Made by a program: the position numbers and the translations under genes. Of a DNA stretch of 64,000 bases, positions 41,401-53,400 are shown piece after piece (positions within the stretch are counted from its first letter, which is position 1; each line of letters starts with the position of its first letter). The notes below the pieces were generated by a model, which worked only from the letters and a program-made list of their open reading frames with translations, ran no database searches and had not been told where the DNA came from. This DNA is from Anniella stebbinsi (lineage: Eukaryota; Chordata; Lepidosauria; Squamata; Anniellidae): contig JARDYH010000001.1 in the NCBI GenBank assembly GCA_029215795.1, forward strand, positions 231,349,654 to 231,413,653. The letters are read 5' to 3'.

Positions 41401-44400
41401 TTCTGGTTCCGATACTGGTGAGGGTACCTAGCAACCAAAAAGGTTTAATTCAAAACGACAACACTATTATACTAAATGATTATAGCTGATGAGTAGTCCC
41501 CTCCCTTGGCTTTAGATCTGACTGAAATACAACTTTAACAATTACAATAATTTCCATCAGCCACCATCCAAGAAACAGGGGAAATAGTTTTGTGAGTAAG
41601 GGAGCTGAAGAATTATTTTTCTCCAAATTAATTCCCCATATCCCAGAATGTATGTTTTGAAACAGAAAAGACTTTCCAAAAGAGTTTGTGATATGTTGGG
41701 ATGTGTCAGCTATACAAAAATTCCACTGGGCTCAGTTAGGCCCTTTGTGCAACCCCAGGCAGCAATTTGGATTTCAAGTCATTGTTAATTTATGGTATGA
41801 CATTCCAACATAAACCTATGGTAAAAAGATAAATGACTTATTTTTAAAGAATCAGTCACTTCCTATTTTACATAGCTTTTTTCATTTTCCCCCAATAAGC
41901 CAGAATTCTCTATTATATGCAAAAAGAAAATTGCACTATAACTTTGTTTATATTTATTACCTGCGGGAATTCATCTTCATCTGAACTGTGGAAGTCATAT
42001 TGTTTGATATCAGTTTTACTGATTGCAGGCAAAGGCTCAGTAGTGGACTGCTGAGGATTTATTACACTCTCAGTTTTAGGCTTCTTTGGATATTTCTTCT
42101 TTTGACGGACAACATCGGACACTTCCTCTTTTAGAGATGAATGGTGAGCGTGCTGTTTGTATATAGTACATTTTGGAAAAAATCCCCCACAAGTTTGTTA
42201 GTAATTAATTTTCATGTTACAAATAAAAAATAGCTTATACCCACCCACCCACTCACCCAACACTGTTCCTATACAGGTTCTTGAAAATTACATTTATATA
42301 GCTCTGAAGAAGTATTACTTACAAAATGTAATATTCAAGAATTCGGACATATAATCTTTATTATCTTTTTTAAAGTACCCATTAATTTCTAAAAGGTTGG
42401 TGCACATTATCCTGCTAAAAAATGTTCCTTTAAGTAACCTCAAACTTCACATGCCTCCAATGTCATAATGTTAAGCTTAACTTATACCACACTTCAATTA
42501 CTAATAAAACTGAAGATTTCCCCCAAACTGAAGACATTTCATCAAAATACAATATCAAGGAAAGTTAAAGCAATCACTATGTTTGGTACTTGGTAATATT
42601 AGAACACAACGCAAGTATGAACATAACTCAAGAGTGATAGGTGCCTACAATATAATAACCACTAGATGTCATCAAAGTTAAATACAAAAAATAAATGTTT
42701 TAAGTAGATGTACTCTTCTGGATATAAAATACTTGAAAAAAATGGTGGGTGGGTGTTTTTAAAATTAAGAACCATCAAAAGGTATTTACTGCAAAATAAT
42801 CTAATTCTCAAAGCTCAGCAAGCATGAGTCTCTCTGAAGTAATTTCAATCGCTACCATTACAGTGGTGTGAAAACTGAATGGACAGTTATTACTTTACCA
42901 ATATGAAGCAAATCATTAAATATCTAGCTTGTGCTGGAATACTGGTTAATTGGTTAATCAATTTGGCAAATAATTGCCCAAAAATCTTTAATCTGCAGAC
43001 AATTCTTCTAAAATGATTAAAGGAAAGACACGGCTAACATTTAAAGGCAAAGCAATCCAATGTTCTTGACTTCTTAGGGTTGCATGCAATGTAACACCAG
43101 TGGGAAAAGTAAAAGAGTTAAGAGTTGCTTCAGGCAAGCACTAGTGGAACAATTAGCACAAGCAATATCTAGCATAATGAAGTCATACTGAGCCAATTCG
43201 CACGATCAAATAAGCCACTGTGGCTTAAACCGCAGCGGGGTGTGGCACAGGCAGGCAGCCATAATGAATACTGAAGCCACGGCTTGTCATTTCATCTGAA
43301 CCCTGGCAGCAGGGATTGTGTGGAGCCTTGCATAACCCATGGCTTCTTCTTGGATTACGTGAGGGTTGTTAAAAATTGCTGCCTAGGTTTGGAAAATGTA
43401 ACAAACCAGCTGTGGCTTGAATATTCAAAAACTTCCCAACATGCACTGGGGCTCACTATGACTTAAACAAGCCACGGTGAGCTGTCATGATTGTGCATGA
43501 ATTGTGAAAATACTTATGTAATAGTTTTGCAAGCTGAAGAAAAGCAATCCTTGAAAAGCATGAAACAGGGTTTCCACAAGCAGTAGAAGTTTTTCACGTG
43601 AGGAATGAAGCCACCTGATAGAACTCTAGAAAGCTTTCAGTATCAGATTATGGATGCAACAAGATCCCCAAAACAGTCTCCTCAACACCAGCTTTTTCTA
43701 ACTAGTTGCATAATCTAAGAAACACAACTGCTATTAATGTTCAAAGTGCTAATATTAAAAAGACAGAAATTTGTCTATTATCTGATATAGGCACTGATTT
43801 TTTCTTTTTTCTTCCTTCTACCAAAATAAACACAGCAGGAAGTGAGAAAATAATTATTACTGTATGCCCAAAAAGGATCTCAACTACACAGGAAAAGAAG
43901 ATAACTAATTGAGAGAGATCAGTATGAAAGTCATTTACCTTAACTTTACATTCTTGAACTTTGTGATTTCCATTATGAAGAGCTGCTGGAGTGGCGTTCA
44001 TCTCTTTTTCAGTTGTATTAAGTTTGACTTCATTAAGTATTTCACCTCCATAATCACCCAAATGATATCTTAAAGGGGGAAAAAACCCTTGCTAATCATT
44101 GAGGTACTACATTAAATGTGCCAAGTGCTTCAAAATCTTTTGTATTCTCATAGAAACCCTGCAAGGCAGGTCACACTTATTCCTGTTTTACAAGTGGAGA
44201 ACAAGGGATGATGGAAAATAACTTGCTCAAGGCCATTCAATGAATTTCTGGCTGATACCGGACAGGACACGAGGTCTGCAGAGTGCAATATCCCGTAAAA
44301 CATATTATATTTGCTAATAAGGGCCAATACACATTTCAGCTAAAACATGCTATTGTCTGGAATACAGGCTGAACCTCTTTGATAAGAACGGTTAACTTGG

Positions 44401-47400
44401 ATGAAAGTGTTACCTTTTTTCCACAACTTCTAACGTCAAATGTAACAACTCTCGTTTTGTTTTCTCTCGTCTCTTAATCATCTCTAAAATAGTTATGGCT
44501 CTACTGAACTCTCTTCTTAATTTCAGCATCTTCTCATAAGAGGCTTCATCATTCTTTCGATTCTGTAGGAAAAAATATTTGAGATAAGTTTAAACAATCG
44601 CACTGTGTGTAGATTTTAGCCATGAATATTTAGGGTTAGAGCCAAAGCTCAAGTGGAATTCTGTTTGTTCAATGGGGCTTTCTTGCCCCTTTCTCCCCAT
44701 GCACCGAAAAATATGCTCAAAGATACGGCAGCCCACCCACCCCAGAATACCGCTGGATGGGGAGAATGGGGCTGTAGTGGGAGGACAAAATTGGAAGATT
44801 TCAGAAGGAGCACCTTGTGTGAATTAAACCAGCATATAAACATACAGAATTTACTCTTCAGATAAGAGTGTATCAAATCTGTCTATATCTTGGCATGCTT
44901 CTTTATGGGGAAAATGGTTTTCCACTTTTTACAGCTAAATATAGTTCCTGCCATAGATACAAATTCCAGCAGGAAAACAGTGCTAGTATGTAGAAAGAAA
45001 ACAAAAAGAATTGTATGGACAAGTGTAGACAAAAAAAGTGTATGTGAATATGCGCACGTACGTGTGAGAGTGTTTGTGTATAGCATCTTATGAATTTGAC
45101 TCAGAAAAAGCTTATGCTATAATAAACCTAATTTAAGGTGCCACAAGATTTAAAAAAAGTGTTTTTGCTGCAACTGCTAACACAGCTATCCCTCTGGAAG
45201 CTGTATAAGTAGAATGTGCACCTGTGTAGAATGTGCACGCGCATATCGGGTCGTATCCAGATTTCGGTGCATAGAATTGGGCTGGGGGAAACAGACTTCC
45301 CCAATCCCTCTTCCCCAAGGCCGCTCCATCAGTCCCTAAAAATGCTCCACAGAGCTACTTAAGTCAAGAGAACAGGTTGTGGTGTGTGTGTACGGGATCC
45401 CCAAAATCAGTTAGAGGCACCGTCTGAGAGCACAGCCCTTCCTCCTACAGAAGGCATATCTTGGATCCAAGCCAACAACTTAAGGGGATCTTGTCTCCAA
45501 AAGCTCATGGCATACAAAACTAAGTTGTATGTAGCAGCATACTGTGGCACCTTCCAAACAATCACTTTTATCCAAAACCACACAAAGGAGCTTTTTTGAC
45601 CCACTGCAAGCCCAGCATCACCTGAAAAGCTTGGGGGATTGCAGTGGTAAGGTGGAATCACCCCAAATAAGGTGGAAGTATCTTGCAGCTCCCACTGAAT
45701 CTCCTGTAACTTAGCCCACATTATTCAGGAGGCTGAGTGACTTTTGTGTGTATGTGAAAGAAGCTGTACGTAGGAGAGAATGGGAAACATCCCTTGCACA
45801 AGTTCTCTATAGATGTTATTATTCATTTACTTGGCATATTTACAGCCCACTTTTCATCATGAAAAAGGTTCCCAAAGTGGGTGTCAAAGGATTGGGGAAA
45901 AAAAGTAGAAGCAATACAGTAAAGTAAAAAGCAGTGGAAATATAAAGAGCAAAAATATCACAAACAGAAACTGAATAAAATTGTTCAGGAGCATACAATT
46001 AAACCAACTAAATTGTTTGAGTAAATATTTTTTACCTGCACCTGAAACATAGGTGCAGGTAAAGTAGGAATGGAGTCACTGAAGTGTGATAGGCCTGATA
46101 CCCATCTCAGCCAGCCAATCCAAAAGGATGACACAGTTGATGATACTGAAAGCCACTGAAAGGTTCAGGAAAGTTAGCAGGCTTGCATTTCCCATGTCTT
46201 TCTTATGGAGATCATCCTATAGGGTGACCAAAGTAGTTTTAGTTCCAAACAAAGGCCTGAATCTAGACTGAAACTGACCTTAGGTAATCAATGGCACCTA
46301 TAAGTGTTTATAACTCCCACGCCCACTCAAGCAATTTCCGCAAAAAAAGAGAAGGTTTGAAAGCTGCCTATAGCTAGCATAAATGTTAGGGACTAAGAAA
46401 TATAAAAGAAATTTGATTTGCATCAGCTACTAATAGGTATAGATACAGAATTGCAGACATTCCACATGCATGAATGAGTTGTACCAAAGGATAAGTAGTA
46501 GAATGTGACAGATAGAAGATAGATTACATCCAAATTTGGATGCATACTGCATTCTTGATAGCTATAGTGCTCCAAAAAACAGAATGAGAATGCAATTGTC
46601 CTATGAATTTCACTGATGGTCTTATTAAAATCTCTTTTATTCTTAATTTAGGTGAATAGATGTTTTAAGGGGGGAGGCTGCAAAATTCAGATGGTTACCT
46701 TTCTAGTCTGCATTTTCTCAGTTCTCCTCCGAAAAGCCACATATGGATCGTTGTTGGTGGAGCCATCTCTTTTTTCTTGTTTGATTTGGGGGATGAGGGA
46801 AGGACCTCTGCAGTTCTTACGTTTTCTTACCCAGTAGTCATAGACAGCCTTAATAAGATAATCATCCTCATTTAGCAGCAACTTAGCTTCCTGAAGTGTT
46901 ACAAGCTGAAAAAGTTATAAAATATATTTGTTAGATCAACAAGATTTAAATAATTGTCCTTCACAATAATCCAAGATGAGAAATTTTGTAGAGAAAATGT
47001 AATATATAAAAACATACAGAATGTGTCAGCTATTAGAACTTTTGTTTCTTCATATAATATTGCCAGTGTGAAGAAAACAATATGGTATATACTACTGAAA
47101 ACAAATGAACACAGCAGCAACTAAATATGAGAAACAAGATTATATATCTGACATTTTATGATGTAATACTTCCTTTTTAAAAAATGAAGTATTTTTAAAT
47201 TCTGTACTGTCTGAATTACAGTACCTGCATCCTTTTCATCCTCTGTATCAGCAGATCTTGACTTTAAGTGCATGTTAGATTTCACAATGTTTCCAGCAAT
47301 AGAAATTAGTAGTTTCAAGTTGATGTCAGTTGATAGAATATATTTACTACTTCAACCAGCTTATCTTTGCTAAATGATCAAGAACTAAAATTACAACATT

Positions 47401-50400
47401 TAATCTACATTGATGTGCCAAAATAAATGTGTATTTCTCTCTTTTTTCCCTCAGATTCAGAGGAAGCATGGCAGCCCTATCATGTTTTATATCAAGATGT
47501 AAAACAAATGCCCACAGATTTCTTGTATTACACAAGCTGTTTTCAAAACATATTCTACCCTTCAAGGGACACCTCTTTGATGATTTTACATTTAGTTCTC
47601 AAGACCATAGGTTTTTGGAAATTGTATTGTTAAAAATGGGGTTACTAACTACAAGGGCCGGGAACTATACAACAAACTACAATTCCAGCTCCCAAACCAA
47701 TTTCTGAAGAACTGAGTGGTTCTACAGAACAAAGAAGGCCACTCTTGATCTACAAGAGATTTGGCTGACATCTATGTAGGCTTCCATATGTATAATATAT
47801 TATATATAATTCTTGGATGAATATGCTGTCCTTTCCGAGTAACAAAACAAAATAGCTAGTAAGTTCTGGCTATTTTTTTAAAACCTGCATAGTTTTCCCA
47901 TTCAGCTATTTAGAAACTCCAAACAAAAAGTATTTGTTTTTCAACTGAAGAAGGAAAAACAAACTAGAAAGTGACAATTCTTAATCTTTACTTAGATGTA
48001 TTACTGCACTTTAAGGCTGCAATATCTAGATTGCTAAGCTTTATTCCTTGACACAATTACTGTAAGATTAGAAATGATTAGATTCTGGTGGGACTGAATC
48101 AAAAAAACAAAACCGGGGGGGATACTTTATTATTATGGAACATAATTGAGAACAAAGTTGAAGCAATAGTTTCCAAAATGTTTTCCCTCAAAGCCAAGAT
48201 GAGAATATCACCATCCAGTGGCCTAAATCTAACTAAAATCTTACAAATAACCTGCCTCAATGATTGTAATGGGATATAAATGCAACTAACTGTAGTTGGA
48301 CTGGGGCAAGTGACTTTGGAGAAACACTGTAATGCTTCAAACCGCAGTACCTAGTCAGATTTCTGAAACAGTGTGAACATAATAAATACTACTCACATTC
48401 CTCTTCCCCATTAGCTTCCAATTTTTGGACTTTCTTAGTGTTTGCAGAGATACATGTCTTGGGAAAAGTAAAAGAGTTTGACCTTCTCGGTCTCCTTTTA
48501 TTTATTGGTTTCCTTCTGCCAAAGCACCATGTGATATAGACTCTACACTCCGAAAAGCTGAAAATTAAACTCCTCTTATATATAAAAATGTTTAATGGGG
48601 TGGCATGATGAACTGGTTCTTAAACTCTGACAGGTTCATTGGCTTCAGGCACATCTGACTACAAGGCCAACTGCACTATAATAATATCAGAATCCCAACT
48701 TTTATGATTCTTTTTAGAAACTCAAAAAAAAATGACTTAAAATCTGATAAGACGACTAAACAGCATAGTCTCTTCATGAGCAATTTCTTAATACTTCAGC
48801 TCGTATACCTATAAATGTAAGGTTCCTTTTCGTTCTGTTACACATTTGTTGACAACTTGCTTGAGTTCTGCTGTATTCTATAATCACAAACTACCTTTTT
48901 TTCAAATGAAAACCAATCAGTTCAATAAAGATAATAAAGTAGTTGGAAGACCTTGCTTTTCAGTCCATAATAATGTGTGATTTACTAGCATTTGCTCAGT
49001 TAAGCACTACTGATCATCCACTACTTTATGTATCTAAAATGGGTTTTATGGACATCTTTCCAGTTTCAGATGTTAGAATGTTTATTATGCATTTTAATAG
49101 AAACTGCACATGCTATGTTGGATTAGAGTAAATGTCTTCCAGTGCCTGAGAATAGAAGACTATTTACTACAGTCAAAATGAACCACTACATTAGTTCCAT
49201 GTTTCTTGGTCTCACTTTCCACACGAATGACATCCACTAGAGATTTGTTGTATTATTATTTGAAGAGTGTCTAAAGTTTACACTAGTAACTTTCTTACTT
49301 CTACTAAGGTGGAGGGGTTGGGGGAAAAAATCACCATATGTTTTATATGGTCCAGTTACCTCTTCCAGAAGAAAAGTGATTCCAACAACATTTATGACAG
49401 AATTTACTCTTTAACAAGAGCTTCTCTAAATTAGTCAGTAAAATTGAAATATTTGCCAAAACAAAGAAAATTTCCTAGTTAGAGGGCTCCAAAATCTTTC
49501 AATTATTTGATGGCTTTTAAACAAACAATTTTTCCAAATTGTTAAGACCATATAACAGAATAGAATTTCAAAAAGATGAAGCATCTTTTTATTAAGCTTT
49601 TCCACTATATACATCTCTAAAACAGTTTTAGAACTACTGAATAAATATGAAAACATAGAATAATTCCTAAAAAATGGATGAAACTGTAAACCACCTTGAA
49701 GTTTATTTGGTGAGGTTCAGGTGACCTCAAGCTGCTAAATTATAGCAATGTTATTTGAATTGGTGAGAACAGGGGACTGAACAATTTCCCAGATCAGAAA
49801 GGAGGTTTGGAAAGCTTAGAATTGATACCTTTTTGACAATATAAGAAATGAAAAATTCATAGTGATGAAATTATAATGTGAATTGAATTTAAGGAGGGGG
49901 GTTAAAGAAAAAAAGTTAGTAACTGTTTTAATTTGGCAAAAGGCATTATATGGTCCTTTCTGCAACTGTACATTTGGTAAATTCCAGTTAACAATTCTCT
50001 TCTAACCTGGATTTTGCACCTGGCAGGACTAAAGCAATCTACAAACCATGTTGATACTGTCTAAGGTTCACCTGGCTAAATCTCCTTAAGTAATTTGATT
50101 TCACTGCAGATGTTCCTGTTTAAATGGCTTATGTTTTTAAGGGGGGAAATGAAGAGTAAAATGCTCTTTACCCCAGCCTTATAATTTAGCATTGGGTGCT
50201 TGTGAATATAGCTGCGTACAAGCCATAATGTAACTCCTCACAACATTCACAACAACTAGGTCAGAAGCAGGGATATAGCACCTTCCATCACTGCATGACC
50301 ATCATCTGTCTTTGTTGCCCCAAAGAACTACCACCTAGTATCGCAAACACCTCTAAAACGAGGGACAGAATTACACTCAAAGTTCCATGCAACAATAGTG

Positions 50401-53400
50401 GAAAGGCACATACAGCCTTGGCCCTACTGCTGGGACAGGCACCCAACACATCTTCCTTGCAAGGGGAAGGGCAACTTGAAGCAGGGGAGAGAGGAACTCT
50501 ACAAGGAAGTGAACAGTAGTAGACAACTACCCCTTGAGCAATTATCAGTAAGTGTACTCATTCAATTCTACTTTATTACTTAGTCGGACCCTTCACAAAG
50601 ATATACCATGTAATTTTTCTCTGAGAGGCTGCAACGCTATGGCTTTAAAGCATTACTTATGATATGTAAATAAAGACATTCACATTTAAGAAATCTTATC
50701 AAAATTCAACTTTATTAGCAAAATCTGCAGATTTTTTTTATTGGGAAAGCAAAATACCTGATTAGAACTAGCTTTTTCAAGCCTGTCTATCATAATTTCA
50801 AACTGCAGTGGTTTGATTTCCATCTTCCGATTGAGCCTATTTAATAATGTCTCATCTTCTGAGTCCATATCATAATCAGGTTGCTCATTGTCCAGATTGA
50901 AGGCTGAAACACAAAATATTTTTTTTAAATGCCATGCTATAAAATGGACAGGTGTGTACTAAGATCAGTCAGCTGGAAAGAAATAAAAGGTAAAGTAAGC
51001 TCTGTTCCCAAAATATAGGACTGGTTTACTAGCAAAGCTGCTTCCTCCTCGATTGTTACCACAGAAGATCAAGATTAATGTGTGCCACAAGCGCAGAGCA
51101 TCTGCATACTGAAAGAAACCTACAGAAAATATGGTTTCAGATAATTCAAACAAGTGACCTGCTCTACACACTACAAGGGAAGGCAAAATAATGTTTTGGC
51201 TACTCAAGAAATAAGCCTTATCTTAAATGCTCAAACTGAAATGATTTCCCCCAATATAAGATGTGAATTTTCTTGGCACTACCACACAAAAGGTGTAGAG
51301 ATACCATATCTTAATGCCATAAAATACTCTATAAACCAAGGGTAGCTGGACAGTTTAATGAAATCCACAAATCAAACTCCTGGCCTCCCCACAATTTAAA
51401 CCAAATCATGCCTCCGCCCCAGATCAAGGGTGGGAAACATATGGCCCTCCAGATGTCTTGGCCTTCAACTCACATTATCCCTAGCCAGCATGGCCAATGG
51501 TGAGGGATTATAGGAGTTGTAGAATAAAAAATTTGGAGAGCCACAAATTGCTCATCCCTGCTCTAGAACTATTTAAAACATGCAGATCCATCTAAATCCA
51601 TTTGCTGTAATTTAAACAGTGCCAATTCAAGTTGTATTTACCAAGGCCAATTCAATTTGTGACAAAACAAGAGTAGATATTCTAACTTTATGGCATAGCT
51701 GGATAATGGAATAAATAGGATGTGGGATTTCCTTCTATGACAGGATCTACACTACTGCTTTATAACAGTATTGAAGTGCACTGATCTGTTGGGGCCATTA
51801 CACATTCCAAAATGCTTTCAAAGTGTTATATCCTGCTTGGTGTAGATCTGGCCTATTACAGTTCTTTTATTCCCCCCTCCCTTTTAAAACTAGATTAGCA
51901 TCTACGATTAATGCAAGGAGATCTGTCCCTCCAGAAGAATGAATGAGGTAACAGTCAAGGCTACTTTCATTTCTATGAATAAACTTTTCTTCAGTATATA
52001 CTTTTCTTCAGTAATGTATTATTTGGGGTGTTCAGATGATCGCACTGGGGAAAGAAGCCATTGTGGCTTCTCCCACCACCACCACACATGCTGCGTACGA
52101 CCACCATTTGTGTAATCCCCCGTGATGCAATATGGGTTGGCATGCTGCTTGAACCTGGTGCATGCTGCAGTGCAGGTAGCTTTGTACCCACCTAACAACC
52201 CCTACTGCAAGTTGTGGGTTATAGGGAGGTTATGAAGCCACCCCGATACGCCACATGCCAGCTTCAGATGACATGCCAAACCAGGATGCACTGTGAGAGA
52301 TTATGCAAATGGCAGTCACACACGCAGCACACGCAAGGCAGGGGGGGAGAAGCCACAATAACTTCTTCTCCCTGTGCAATCATCTGAACCCAGTCATTTT
52401 CTCAGACATAGATTACACTGTGCTAGCCCCTTACACCAAGCATAAACCATGCACTTGCCCAGAACTGTTCAATTTCTTGTAACAAACTTGCAGCCCATGC
52501 AATTCTGAAGATATAAAAGACAACACTATGACACAGACAAAAATCCAGAATGACAAATAAGCAATCGTTATGACAGGATCTTGATGTGCATTTCAAACAT
52601 AAGCTGTTCCTCAGTGGAATAATTTGTATACAAAGACAGACCTGCTCTCTGGGCATATATATACTCTACAAAGTGCCACCTTGTTCAATAAAAAATATTC
52701 CCTGATGAAGAAATGAGGCTTGAAATACGTAGTAGAATCCCTCCATGAAGTTTACTTTTCACCATTCTGTATTTTTTACCTTTTGCCATTGTGTCCACCA
52801 ACAATCACTTTCTGCCTTCCCGGATGCTCACTAGGGAAGTACTAAAGCTCCAACCAGTGATATGGGAAGAAAAAAATGCTTTATTTTTCCTGTGGAACAT
52901 TTCCCATTTCAGAAGTTCACCACTAAAAATGTATGTATGCCAACTGAAAGTACTGGCAGTCAAGCTTGGCAGTTTCAAGATTGTAGTTAATGTTTTTCAG
53001 GTGATTATCCTGAAAAGCAAGTGACTATCATATCATATAATATATATGTCTCAGAGTAAAATGGAACTAATAAATAATGATGGTGAAACTGAAGGTGGCT
53101 CAACAACTTTAGTGGAAGAAAGCTGAACTCTGCTGAAATAGATCTGTGATTGTCAGCATATCATGTATATTTCTTTGGGTTACTAAAATTAATTAGTGAC
53201 CTAGTTAATTAGCCCACAAACTGCTGGGCTGCGTGCAACATGTGGACGTTGCCACTTTGCATAATCAACCTCAGACTGGCCTAATCGTAGGTTGCTGTGG
53301 GACACGTGAACTCAGACACTGACTCAGTTCAGACAACATGTTTCTCAACGGTTTTAGAGAAATGTGTAGTCTGGTGGGAAAACTCCTTGCAACGGTGGAG

